Positions 17,190 to 25,781 of a stretch of 39,033 nt of DNA are shown piece after piece (within the stretch, counting starts at the first letter, position 1; each line of letters begins with the position of its first letter). The notes beneath the pieces were generated by a model that saw only the letters and a program-made list of their open reading frames with translations, made no database searches and had not been told where the DNA came from. The stretch is taken from NCBI GenBank assembly GCA_030949565.1, contig JAUZSK010000039.1, positions 1 to 39,033 of the forward strand, in the 5' to 3' direction. The translations under genes were made by a program, and so were the position numbers. The stretch is from Enterobacterales bacterium (GTDB taxonomy: Bacteria; Pseudomonadota; Gammaproteobacteria; Enterobacterales; Kangiellaceae).

Positions 17190-18939
17190 ATGAATATGAG
17201 TCGCCGAGAGTTTAGTCGTTTAATGGCAATGGCTGGCGCTGCCGGTATAATGCCGAGTTATGCTCATTCGAATCAGTCATTAGATAAAATGTATGACTTG
17301 CCTTCATGGGGTGATGTTCGCCTTTTACATATGACTGATTGTCATGCCCAATTAAACCCAATCTATTTTAGAGAGCCTAATGTCAATCTTGGCTTTTACG
17401 GTTCCAAAGGTAAGGCTCCTCACCTTGTCGGTAAAGCTCTGTTAAAGGAATTTGAGATAAAAGATAAAAGCCTAACGGCTCATGCATTGACCTATTTAGA
17501 TTTTGAAAATGCGGCACAGCTCTATGGTAAAGTTGGTGGCTTCGCCCATTTGAAAACCCTGGTCGACAAGCTAAGAAATAACTACGGTCCTAGCAAAACG
17601 CTATTGTTAGATGGTGGCGATACGTGGCAAGGTTCTGGTACTTCCTACTGGACTCGCGGTAAAGATATGGTCGAAGCTTGTAATATTCTCGGTGTTGACA
17701 TCATGACAGGTCACTGGGAATTTACCTATCAAGATAGTGAAGTGCTTGAAAATGTAGAATTGTTTAAGGGGGAGTTTTTAGCACAAAACATTCGCGTGAG
17801 TGATGATGCATTATTTGACGATGCGCCAGCTTACGATGAAGATACCGGGCACGCTTTTAAGCCCTATACCATTAAAATACTGAACGGTCATCGAATCGCA
17901 GTGATCGGGCAAGCTTTCCCCTACACGCCAATAGCCAATCCTAAACGCTTTGTTCCTGACTGGTCATTCGGTATTCGTGATGGCGAAATGCAAGAACTAG
18001 TTAACGAAATTAGAGAAACCGAAAAACCCGCTGCCGTTGTGGTGCTTTCACATAACGGTATGGATGTTGATTTAAAAATGGCATCAGTCGTTTCTGGTAT
18101 TGATGCTATTCTCGGTGGTCATACCCATGATGGTGTACCTAAAGCCATAGAAGTTAAAAACGAGCAAGGTATGACACTAGTTACCAATGCTGGATCAAAT
18201 GGTAAATTTTTAGGTGTATTAGATTTCAAATTTGCTAGTGGAAAAATAGCTGGATACCAATACAAACTACTACCAATCTTTTCCAATATGCTTAAAGCTG
18301 ACCCAAAAATGCAGAAATATATTGATGCGGTTCGCAAACCCTTCTTAGAAAAATTACAAGAACCACTGGGGATTGCCGGCAGCCTACTCTATCGACGCGG
18401 TAATTTTAATGGAACCTTCGATCAAGTAATCTGTGACGCTTTAAGAGAAGTCAAAGGAGCACAAGTTTCTTTATCACCTGGTTTTAGATGGGGTACTAGC
18501 GTTCTTGCTGGGGATACCATCACCATGGAAAATGTACTTGATCAAACTTGTATTACCTATCCTGAAACCTACGCTCGTGAAATGAAGGGTTCAGAGATTA
18601 AGCTGATTTTAGAGGATGTAGCAGACAATTTATTTAATAAAGATCCCTACTATCAACAAGGTGGGGACATGGTGCGGGTTGGTGGTCTTGATTATGCGCT
18701 TAATCCAAAAGGTCAAGCAGGCAAGCGTGTTACTGATATGGCTCTTGATGATGGAACCAAAATAGTTGCCAATAAGAGCTATAAGGCTAGCAGGTTGGGC
18801 CACAGTTGGAAGTAAAGCACCGGGCGCGCCAATCTGGGATGTGGTTGCCGAGTATATGAAAAGCCAAAAAAAGGTCAACTTTAAAAAGCTTAACACACCT
18901 AAGCTCTCCAATATAAAAGGTAATCCGGGAATTGCTTAA
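17190..18939 (+). CDS. soxB: Thiosulfohydrolase SoxB (frameshifted near the C-terminus)
   Basis: Di-manganese hydrolase that releases sulfate from SoxYZ-bound sulfonate. A twin-arginine signal (SRREFSRLMAMAGAAGIMP) opens the protein. The 5'-nucleotidase-like metal site is complete: HMTDCHAQLNP, LLDGGDTWQGSGTSYWTRG, TGHWEFTY, VVLSHNGMDVD and ILGGHTHDGVPK. The frame breaks near 18787: with one C fewer the protein reads SYKVAGWATVGSKAPGAPIWDVVAEYMKSQKKVN and stops at 18937-18939, the normal SoxB end. Corrected length is 582 residues. Without the correction the last 41 residues are lost, including the conserved GAPIWDVV block. A ribosome site AGGTG is about eight bases before the ATG. Confidence 0.95.
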
Positions 18940-18967
18940 GGCAGTTTCCGTAAGCTAGCGGCTAACA

Positions 18968-19900
18968 GTGAAATTATCTCATATCTTCAATCTAACAGCC
19001 TGTGCCAAAGGCAAAGGGCTTAGCATGCCTTTATTAGTGTTTTTAATGATGCTGGTGCCCTTTAGTTTAAACGCCACGCCGCTTAAACTAAGCTTAAACA
19101 AGCTCAGCCTTAATGCAGAATATAAGGCCGCAGAGGATAAAAACGCGCCCTTTTTTGTTATTTTACATGGAACCTTCGCTTGGCACGGCATGGAATTACC
19201 CTCATCATTGCAATCACTGCTGCAAGAGGAAGATATTGGTAGTCTAGCTTTTACCTTAAGCCTAAAGGAAGATAACCGTAGTGGTTTTTTTGATTGTAAG
19301 CATGTTATTTTATCCAAACACCAAGATGCTCAAGTGGAAATAGCCGCCTGGGTAAAGCTAGTTGAAGGTAAAGGCTATAAGAATATTGTATTGGTTGGAC
19401 ATTCAAGAGGCGGCGCGCAAATAGCCCAATTTGTAATTGAACATCCTGAAAGTGTTAAGCAAGCATTTTTAATCGCACCCATGACTTGGAAAGCATCTGA
19501 AAGCGAAAAAGCCTTTGATCCCAAGGACACTACCGCCCTTGGTCGATGGTTAAGCCAAGCACAGAACGCCTCGAACAACACAAAACAGCTGATATCGGGT
19601 AAAAATATTCTACACTGTGATAATGCAACCGTCAGTTTAGAATCCCTAGTTTCCTATTACTCTCCAATTCCAGACAAAAATACCCCGCATATAATTTCTA
19701 AAGTACAAATCCCAACACGAATCTATTTAGGAAGTAACGATCCAGCTATTACCAACTCTATCAATCAACAAGAAGCACTCTATCTCGATAATAAAATGGT
19801 TAGTCGAAAAGTGATTGAAGATGCCGACCATTATTTTAGAGACTTTGCGGCCGAAGATATAGTGGCGGATATGTTGCAACAGTTGCATTTAGAAGACTAA
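18968..19900 (+). CDS. Periplasmic alpha/beta hydrolase linked to the sox cluster
   Basis: 310-residue alpha/beta hydrolase with a signal peptide. The oxyanion strand is FFVILHGTFAWHGMELPS (residues 62-79), the nucleophile Ser146 is in VLVGHSRGGAQIA, the acid is likely the Asp in LGSNDPAITNS, and the base His in EDADHYFRDF. It starts 28 bases after the corrected soxB stop and is followed four bases later by the soxW-like gene, so it is cotranscribed with them. The GTG at 18968 gives a long n-region with several lysines; ATG 19025 has a better ribosome site (AAAGGG) but then lacks basic residues ahead of the hydrophobic core. The substrate is unknown; I know of no established Sox step needing a hydrolase of this type. 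Confidence 0.8.
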   Translation: MKLSHIFNLTACAKGKGLSMPLLVFLMMLVPFSLNATPLKLSLNKLSLNAEYKAAEDKNAPFFVILHGTFAWHGMELPSSLQSLLQEEDIGSLAFTLSLKEDNRSGFFDCKHVILSKHQDAQVEIAAWVKLVEGKGYKNIVLVGHSRGGAQIAQFVIEHPESVKQAFLIAPMTWKASESEKAFDPKDTTALGRWLSQAQNASNNTKQLISGKNILHCDNATVSLESLVSYYSPIPDKNTPHIISKVQIPTRIYLGSNDPAITNSINQQEALYLDNKMVSRKVIEDADHYFRDFAAEDIVADMLQQLHLED

Positions 19901-19904
19901 CTCG

Positions 19905-20429
19905 ATGCTTATTCTTGCAACTTTTCTTAAACCCCTGCGGTTGTCTATCACTACAATGAGTTTAATCCTGCTTGCTTTTCATAGCAACCTTCAAGCCTCC
20001 AAAACACAACCACTAATACCGCTCATTGCTGACTTTAGCCAGCTTGGTATACAATCAAAAAACAATGAGCGCGTCATATTATTATATGTCTCTGCTCCCC
20101 AATGTCCCTACTGTTTAAAGCTAGAGCAAGAGATCTTACACCCTCTAATAAGAAGTGGTGAATATCAAGAAAGGTTAATTTTGGCTAAAATAAACTGGGC
20201 AAGTTCGACAGATATTATTGGATTTCAAGGTGAGTCGTTAAGTAATCAGCAATTTTTAAAACCTTTCAATATTAAGGTAACGCCAACACTTTTGTTTTTA
20301 AATGAGAAAGGGCAGCAAATTCATGAGCCTTTTGTTGGGTATCAAGACAATGAATTCTACTGGTACTATTTTGATGTCGCGATAGACAAATCGAATCATA
20401 TAATGCACGACCAATCCAGAAAACCCTGA
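19905..20429 (+). CDS. soxW: SoxW-like periplasmic thioredoxin
   Basis: 174-residue thioredoxin-fold protein with an N-terminal signal/anchor (hydrophobic residues 13-28, cleavage near LQA). The redox motif is CPYC (residues 67-70), preceded by LLYVSAPQ, and the cis-proline loop is VTPTLLFLNEKG. The long insertion between them (TDIIGFQGESLSNQQFLKPFNI) is typical of SoxW/TlpA-relatives that read out as thiol reductases for SoxYZ. The assignment to soxW rests on position at the end of the sox cluster and on the secreted thioredoxin fold; another periplasmic thioredoxin role is possible. Its stop is followed by the cluster terminator after about 230 bases. Confidence 0.7.
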   Translation: MLILATFLKPLRLSITTMSLILLAFHSNLQASKTQPLIPLIADFSQLGIQSKNNERVILLYVSAPQCPYCLKLEQEILHPLIRSGEYQERLILAKINWASSTDIIGFQGESLSNQQFLKPFNIKVTPTLLFLNEKGQQIHEPFVGYQDNEFYWYYFDVAIDKSNHIMHDQSRKP

Positions 20430-20757
20430 AATATACCTACTATACAAACATTTTGTCAAACTTTATTTTACTTTAAGTATTTTAGGTAACTCTATGTAAT
20501 TACTTAATATATTCCTTTCGCAACATTTTGGACATCAATTATATTCAATTTAATCTCATTTTTTACTGGAATTTTTTCTGTTTTGTACTAGATTTATAAT
20601 ATTGTTTAAAGTAATTCGATAGTTTATTCAATTTTTCAGATCTGCAGTATTATCTTCCCCTACCCTAGGTACTCGAAAGAGCCTGGGGTTTTTTTATCTA
20701 TCATTTACCAACGAAAAGCAATTTCCGAAACTAAGGCTATCAGCGGGAGAATTGACT
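20430..20757. other. Gene-free stretch between the sox cluster and tatD
   Basis: 328 bases, very A+T-rich, no coding frame or ribosome site worth reporting. It contains the sox-cluster terminator at 20662-20695 and no recognisable promoter. The two flanking genes converge, so nothing regulatory is required here. Confidence 0.6.
20662..20695 (+). terminator. Strong intrinsic terminator of the sox cluster
   Basis: ACCCTAGG (20662-20669) pairs with CCTGGGGT (20682-20689) over eight positions with one G-U; inside it CTC and GAG close a GAAA tetraloop, with TA bulged on the 5' side. Six more T follow directly (20690-20695). The T run is on the + strand only, so it ends the rightward transcript. 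Confidence 0.88.
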
Positions 20758-21537
20758 TTAATTTTCAGGGATTTTAAATAATCGATGATAATTGTGGCTA
20801 GTAGCTTTCGCAAAATGTTCGAATTCAACTTGCTTTAACTGCGCAATTAGTTCGGCCACTTGAACCACATGACGAGGAGAATTAGGTTTTCCTCGATAGG
20901 GTTTCGGTGTTAGATAGGGGCTATCCGTTTCAACTAATATTCGGTCTAAAGGGATCGCTTTTGCGACCTCTCTTAGGCTATCTGCATTATTGAAGGTCAC
21001 AATGCCAGAAAAAGAAATATAGAACCCCATTTCCATTGCTGCTTCAGCCATTTCTAATGACTCAGTAAAGCAATGTAATACCCCTCCTACTTTATTTGCC
21101 TGCTCTTTTTTAAGCAGCTCTAAAGTATCTTGCCTTGCATCCCGTGTATGAATGATTAGCGGTAAATCAACCTCTACCGCGGCTTGGATATGAGTTCTAA
21201 ACAGACCTAATTGCTGTGGTTTGGATTCAGCATCATAAAAATAATCTAAGCCGGTTTCGCCAATAGCGACTACTTTGGGGTGTTTGGCTATTTTTGCTAA
21301 AGACTCAACGCTAGCAGTCTCGCCTTTTGTATATAGAGGGTGAACTCCAACCGACGCGTGTATATGTTCATACTTCTCGGCTATTTCGATCACGGCCTGC
21401 TGGTTTTGACTATTGATCGATACGCAAAGACATTTGCCCACACCAGCTAATTTAGCAGCCTCAATAGCATTATCTAAAGAACCTGCAAAGGGTGTTAAAT
21501 CAAGCCGGTCTAAATGGCAGTGGGAGTCAACTAACAT
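20758..21537 (-). CDS. tatD: TatD family deoxyribonuclease
   Basis: Metal-dependent TIM-barrel hydrolase (3'-5' exonuclease/deoxyribonuclease family). Metal ligands are in VDSHCHLDRL, AIGETGLDYFYD, LIIHTRDA, VLHCFTES and VETDSPYLTPKP. ATG 21537 gives the standard MLVDSHCH opening; an in-frame TTG at 21546 is less likely. About 259 residues, normal. It is the last gene of the leftward tmk-holB-pilZ-tatD run, which is the usual gammaproteobacterial order, although 79 bases separate it from pilZ. Confidence 0.93.
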   Translation of the reverse strand: MLVDSHCHLDRLDLTPFAGSLDNAIEAAKLAGVGKCLCVSINSQNQQAVIEIAEKYEHIHASVGVHPLYTKGETASVESLAKIAKHPKVVAIGETGLDYFYDAESKPQQLGLFRTHIQAAVEVDLPLIIHTRDARQDTLELLKKEQANKVGGVLHCFTESLEMAEAAMEMGFYISFSGIVTFNNADSLREVAKAIPLDRILVETDSPYLTPKPYRGKPNSPRHVVQVAELIAQLKQVEFEHFAKATSHNYHRLFKIPEN

Positions 21538-21616
21538 GGGTGTCAAACAGCTCTTTAAAAATTAGAATGAATAGAATTGGTTTTGAATGATTTTAAGTTG
21601 GTTGGCTGGATGCAAG

Positions 21617-21973
21617 CTACATGGTATGTGTAATACGGTCAGATTCAAGTACGCCAGCAAGATGCGTTTCAATTTTACCCCGAGTCACCCCTTTATCTTG
21701 GGCACTAAACTGAACGCCGATGCCGCTCGCTTTATTGCCCTGCGCACCCTTAGGTGTGATCCAAATGATTTTACCTGCAACGGGTAGTCTTTCGCTATCA
21801 TCCATCAGAGTTAACAGCATAAATACTTCATCACCTAAAGCATATTTTTTATTGGTCGGGATAAATAATCCACCATTTTTAATAAACGGCATATAGGCGG
21901 CATAAAGCGCACCTTTATCTTTAATTGTTAGCTGTAAAATACCATGTTTTGGCGATGAAGCAGGACCTACCAT
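21617..21973 (-). CDS. pilZ: Type IV pilus assembly protein PilZ
   Basis: 118-residue single-domain PilZ protein of the original PilZ type, which in Pseudomonas and Xanthomonas is needed for type IV pilus assembly by way of FimX/PilB. The fold is visible in LQLTIKDKGALYAAYMPFIKNGGLFIPTNKKYALGDEVFMLLTLMDDSERLPVAGKIIWITPKG and GIGVQFSAQDKG. The N-terminal RxxxR c-di-GMP motif of receptor PilZ domains is absent, as expected for this subtype. It starts 16 bases after the holB stop; this position behind tmk-holB is conserved. Confidence 0.92.
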   Translation of the reverse strand: MVGPASSPKHGILQLTIKDKGALYAAYMPFIKNGGLFIPTNKKYALGDEVFMLLTLMDDSERLPVAGKIIWITPKGAQGNKASGIGVQFSAQDKGVTRGKIETHLAGVLESDRITHTM

Positions 21974-21989
21974 TGTTTTCTCGATTCAA

Positions 21990-23090
21990 TTAATGGGTAT
22001 GATTAGAATAATGGACTATTTTTCGCCCTATTTCAAACCAATGATTCAAAATAGACTCAATCTGTAGCTGAAACTGTAGGTTACTTCCCAAGCTTTGCCC
22101 TTTATGGTACTGAAGTAGCTGATTATACAGATCAAAAGCACTAGTTTTAGGTAACTTAGCGTACGGAGATAAAGGATCAGTGAGCCTTTTTAATGGCACT
22201 TGGGTAAAGTAATTAGCCATGTAACGCCAAAGCTGTTCATCCAGGTGTTTATGCTGGCTAAAAACCTGTTGTGGGCTCAACTGATTGTTTAGCAATGAGT
22301 CTAAATCTCGACTTAATTGACTATAATCATCCGCTGAGCCATTTTCGATAAATACCTTAGCTGCTAGAGGCGCACTTTCGGTGTGCTTGATGGCATCTTC
22401 CGCAGTTGCGATATCGCATTGAGTCTGTCGCATTAACCAAGGTACCAATTGTTTTGAGTTTAAATCAAAGGTTAGTTTTTGACATCGGCTGCGGATAGTC
22501 TGTGGCACTCGATAGAATTGATTCACTAAAAGAATCAGCAAGGTTTGTTGTCCTGGCTCTTCTAAGGATTTTAATAACGCATTAAAAGCACCTCGGGAAA
22601 GTTTTTCAACCGATGCGATCACTCCAATTCGCCAGCCATTCATCTGAGCAGTGCTGGAAAGCTTATCGGTTAACAATCGGATCTGGTCGATACTAATATT
22701 TTGTTTTACCTTGCCCTGTTTGTTCAGCAACCGATCATTAAAATACAGATCAGGGTGACTACCACTATTAAACAATTGGCAGCTCTTGCATTGATTACAG
22801 GAATAGCCTATTTGGCGTTGATTTAATTCCGCTTCAACAGCTGCAGTATTATTTTCTAGATTAGGTTTAGCTAATTGAACACCGCTAGAGGCATTACAAA
22901 GGATCGATTTACTCAGCTTAGCGGCAAATTCAGCTTTACCGGACATTTCTGGAGACACTAGCAACAAGCCATGGACCATTTTATCGGCGTAAAACGCCTT
23001 TGAAAGCGTTGTAAAGGCGGGTGCAAACCAATAGCTATCGGAATTTTGCGTCGCGAGCGCTACAAATTCTTCAGAGGTCAGGCGTTGCAT
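21990..23090 (-). CDS. holB: DNA polymerase III delta' subunit
   Basis: Clamp-loader subunit delta', a AAA+ fold protein that helps load the sliding clamp. 366 residues. Visible features: the cysteine-rich zinc module SCNQCKSCQLFNSGSHPDL, the sensor region RIGVIASVEKLSRGAFNALLKSLEEPG, and the C-terminal helical collar. The P-loop area (LLVSPEMSGKAEFAAKL) lacks a functional Walker A, which is normal for delta'. It overlaps the end of tmk by 20 bases, so the two are translationally coupled. Confidence 0.93.
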   Translation of the reverse strand: MQRLTSEEFVALATQNSDSYWFAPAFTTLSKAFYADKMVHGLLLVSPEMSGKAEFAAKLSKSILCNASSGVQLAKPNLENNTAAVEAELNQRQIGYSCNQCKSCQLFNSGSHPDLYFNDRLLNKQGKVKQNISIDQIRLLTDKLSSTAQMNGWRIGVIASVEKLSRGAFNALLKSLEEPGQQTLLILLVNQFYRVPQTIRSRCQKLTFDLNSKQLVPWLMRQTQCDIATAEDAIKHTESAPLAAKVFIENGSADDYSQLSRDLDSLLNNQLSPQQVFSQHKHLDEQLWRYMANYFTQVPLKRLTDPLSPYAKLPKTSAFDLYNQLLQYHKGQSLGSNLQFQLQIESILNHWFEIGRKIVHYSNHTH

Positions 23091-23721
23091 AGGATTCTAC
23101 AAAGGACTTGAGTTGTTGCTGTATGCTCTTTTGAACTTGTTGCATACTTGGCGCGGCATCAATTATTTTCATACGCTGAGGATCCTTTTTGGCACGATTA
23201 AGGTATGCTGTTCGGATATTTTCGTAGAAAGCCAATTGTTCTGTTTCAAAACGATCGGCTTTTCCGCGTTTTTTAGTACGTTCCAACCCCTCCTCAACCG
23301 ACATATCTAGTAATAGCGTTAAGTCCGGTTTAAAATCCTCCAAACACCAATGCTCAAGCTGCTCGATTTGCGCAACCTGAATACCTCTACCCCCACCTTG
23401 GTAGGCATAGCTAGCGTCTACAAAACGGTCACAAATCACCCATTGGCCACGTTCTAAAGCTGGTTTAATCACTTGAGTAACATGCTGATAACGGGCTGCA
23501 AACATCATTAATAATTCAGTTTTACTTTCCACGGGCTCTTGTCTTTCAGCCAGCAATATACCACGTATTTGCTCTGCTAATTCGGTTCCCCCCGGCTCTC
23601 GAGTGGTAACTACATCATGTCCCAAAGCAGTTATCTGCTGTTCAACAAATTTAAGGCTAGAGGTTTTACCCACGCCTTCACTTCCTTCGAGGGTGATAAA
23701 CACGCCCTTGTAGTGTTTCAT
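23071..23721 (-). CDS. tmk: Thymidylate kinase
   Basis: Phosphorylates dTMP to dTDP. The P-loop GSEGVGKTSS (residues 13-22), TTREPGGTELAEQIR, the DR[FY] signature in ICDRFVDASYAYQGGGRG and the LID region KKRGKADRFE are all present. 216 residues, normal. First gene of the tmk-holB-pilZ-tatD run; mltG, which often precedes tmk, is not found upstream. Confidence 0.96.
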   Translation of the reverse strand: MKHYKGVFITLEGSEGVGKTSSLKFVEQQITALGHDVVTTREPGGTELAEQIRGILLAERQEPVESKTELLMMFAARYQHVTQVIKPALERGQWVICDRFVDASYAYQGGGRGIQVAQIEQLEHWCLEDFKPDLTLLLDMSVEEGLERTKKRGKADRFETEQLAFYENIRTAYLNRAKKDPQRMKIIDAAPSMQQVQKSIQQQLKSFVESYATPDL

Positions 23722-24018
23722 ATAGTCTGTGCTTCTTGTTGATAAACCTTAATAAGCGGCTAGTTTAAGCGATCTAGCGGTAGATTTCGAGACAATTAAG
23801 CAGCATTTAATATATAGGATCGAATGCTCTCGCTATCCTATTTATGCAAAGCAGCAGTGATAGGAATCAGCTAAAGGCAATGCCCATGATAGTGTTGAAG
23901 CATCACCAATCATATCCTTCAGCATCTGCTACAATGTATCGATTAAGTGTATTGATTAACCTTGATTAGCTCAGAAAGAAACTCTATTCTATTAATAATC
24001 GATTATGAGGAATATCCT
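23722..24018. other. Intergenic region between tmk and the YciI-like gene
   Basis: 297 bases holding the divergent promoters. A hairpin at 23814-23841 pairs ATAGGATCGA with TCG(CT)ATCCTAT, ten pairs with a CT bulge and six-base loop; it has no T run after it. No coding frame seen. Confidence 0.4.
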
Positions 24019-24501
24019 ATGCAACAGTACAAACCTGATCAAAATTTTCTAGCTAGTCTCCTATTTTATATTATTCTAGGTTCCAATGTTATGGCAGCAG
24101 ATAGCGCCGCTAACCAGTATGATCCTGCTTTAGCCTCACAATTGGGTGCCGATGATTATGGTATGCGTTCCTACGTTTTAGTGGTGCTAAAAACAGGGCC
24201 TTCTGTAATTAAAGATAAAGACAAGCGAAATGATATTTTTCGAGGTCATTTCGCCAATATGAAACGTTTAGCAGCACAAAAGCAACTAATACTAGCAGGG
24301 CCTTTTATGGATGCTGGTGATAGCCGAGGGCTGTATATTTTTAATGTAGAAACCGTCGAGCAGGCGAAGAAACTAGTTGAAACCGATCCTGCTGTAGCTG
24401 CCGGTGTATTTGTTGCCGAATATAGGAAATACTATGGTTCTGCCGCGCTTATGAAGGTCAATGATATTCACAAAACGATCCAAAAGACCAAAATAGAATA
24501 A
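24019..24501 (+). CDS. Secreted YciI-like (YCII domain) protein
   Basis: YCII-domain protein, a ferredoxin-like fold, preceded by a signal peptide. ATG 24019 has GAGG eight bases upstream and gives MQQYKPDQNFLASLLFYIILGSNVMAADSA, with cleavage near MAA-DS. The domain runs from RSYVLVVLKTGPSV through FRGHFANMKRLAAQKQLILAGPFMDAGDSRGLYIFNVETVEQAKKLVETDPAVAAGVFVAEYRKYYG, containing the His and Asp characteristic of YciI proteins (HFANM, DPAV). An exported copy is unusual, since most YCII proteins are cytoplasmic. Function unknown; a peroxidase or isomerase activity has been proposed for relatives. Earlier in-frame ATG at 23962 lacks a good ribosome site. Confidence 0.75.
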   Translation: MQQYKPDQNFLASLLFYIILGSNVMAADSAANQYDPALASQLGADDYGMRSYVLVVLKTGPSVIKDKDKRNDIFRGHFANMKRLAAQKQLILAGPFMDAGDSRGLYIFNVETVEQAKKLVETDPAVAAGVFVAEYRKYYGSAALMKVNDIHKTIQKTKIE

Positions 24502-24600
24502 TTTGAGTTGTTTGATGTGCGAATCGAGGTTGCGAAGTCGCCGTATTCCTGACAATGACGTTATTTTTATTGTATATATGAACCGGACATTACACCCTGC

Positions 24601-25055
24601 TTAGCTATCATTACCCGGCTCACTAACTAGCATTAGTTGACTTATATTATTAAGCCAAAGCTTTATAATTATCCCATAAATAAGAGATAGAAATGACACA
24701 GCTATACCATGCGGATAAATGCTCAATAAGTCTTTATTTGCACCGGAAAAAACGATCACTAGTCCGATACATAGCCCAAGTAAACCAAAAGAGAAAGCGG
24801 TTTCACCCATTTTTCGATAAGGTAAGAGAAATTCTTTATCTCCTCAAACGGTTTTTGACTTGGCAGAAATAGAATATATTTGATGCACTGCAAATACGTT
24901 TGTATTGGTGACCAAAAAATAGGCGTTATCATTGTTGGAACGAGAACAAAAAAGAGCGCATAAATGTCAAAAATTGAGGTTGATTGCGCTTCACCAGTGG
25001 ACACTATCAGACCTACAATGCTAAACAAATACAAATAACTTTTAAATCGTTTCAT
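24601..25055 (-). CDS. MotA/TolQ/ExbB-like membrane protein (frameshifted)
   Basis: Small membrane protein in two overlapping frames. The first part (from MKRFKSYLYLFSIVGLIVS at 25055) has two hydrophobic helices. The second part (from KMGETAFSFGLLGLCIGLVIVF) has two more, ending PHGIAVSFLSLIYGIIIKLWL; its order of G-rich helix then GIA...S.LYG helix resembles the MotA/TolQ/ExbB proton-channel fold. Adding one base near 24840-24845 joins them as KPFEEDKEFLLPYRKMGETAFSFG, giving 151 residues. No cotranscribed ExbD or MotB-like partner is nearby, so a stator role is not supported by context. The family call is tentative. Confidence 0.5.
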
Positions 25056-25131
25056 TAAACTTCATTCCTTTTAAGATTTAACTTTCACTATTGTACGTTA
25101 TTTTAATTAATATCGGCCAAGTCGACCATGG

Positions 25132-25622
25132 TTATCGCTTTTGAAACAATTCCACCTGTTTCTCTTTTATTGGTAATTCGATAGGTAAAAACTCGAAAAT
25201 GGGATGATAATTCATCAGTTTAACACTTTGCCATAAACGTCCTATACGCCCGTTACCATCAGAAAATGGATGAATAAACATCAATTAGTTGTAAATTACT
25301 TAAACTTTATTGTTTGATGGTTCTGTTTATCTGATTTCAAGATCATCCATCAAAAGCAGAACTCTGGATGTAGGAGGTGCCGCATACAACACCTCTTTAG
25401 CTTTTAATATAGCCACGTTTTACAGAACTGTCCAACATCTTTAGTTAATCGATGTAATAAGCGACCTTGAGCTTGTAATAGGGAACGATTGCTTTTAAAA
25501 AATTTGCTTTTACGTAACCTAGTTTTAGGGGTAGTCACGGAAACTTGGTATAAACGACCAAACAGTTAGGCAATTTTTAAAAAAATGAGGTATCGATTGG
25601 TGAGGTTAAATGATGGCTTTAT
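25132..25622 (-). pseudogene. Degenerate Fic family (Fic/DOC) gene
   Basis: Separated pieces of a Fic AMP-transferase of the KPPFEIT...LRKxNRI type can be followed leftward. KPSFNLTNRYLIFLKIA (25619-25569) is the N-terminus; LFGRLYQVSVTTPKTRLRKSKFFKSNRSLLQAQGRLLH continues after a stop. A shifted frame gives AKEVLYAAPPTSRVLLLMDDLEI, matching the family's APP...LM.DL block, and the catalytic loop IHPFSDGNGRIGRLWQ is intact at about 25277-25229, followed by LPIELPIKEKQVELFQKR and a stop at 25132. Between blocks, dozens of expected residues are missing, and several stops intervene. Unlike the single-base breaks elsewhere in the window, this is real decay. Confidence 0.8.
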
Positions 25623-25630
25623 CCTTATGT

Positions 25631-25648
25631 TAGTATCATTTGATACTA
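25631..25648. promoter_or_regulatory. 8+8 perfect inverted repeat, probable operator of the Fic gene
   Basis: TAGTATCA and TGATACTA flank TT, a perfect palindrome nine bases upstream of the Fic N-terminal codons on the minus strand. Its form and place match operators of HTH-type antitoxins or repressors. No such repressor gene remains here. Confidence 0.45.
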
Positions 25649-25737
25649 CTGAAGGTAAGTTCATCAGGCTTCGTTAGTTATACCCAATAGTCTTAATTGC
25701 TGAAAAATGCTCAAGATAGAACACAATTAATATTGCG

Positions 25738-25766
25738 TTAATTCTTTCCCAAACCTAGTGTATAAT
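25738..25766 (+). promoter_or_regulatory. Probable mfd promoter
   Basis: TATAAT at 25761-25766 with TTAATT 17 bases upstream (25738-25743). It lies 15 bases before the favoured mfd ATG at 25782, which would give a very short leader of under ten bases. The GTG at 25758 overlaps it, which argues against that codon as the start. Confidence 0.4.
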
Positions 25767-25781
25767 CCCAGCCTCACTTTT

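Noticed and set aside
20690..20757. Terminator for tatD in the same hairpin
   Set aside because: The T run follows the stem only on the + strand; the leftward strand has AGGGGAAG instead.
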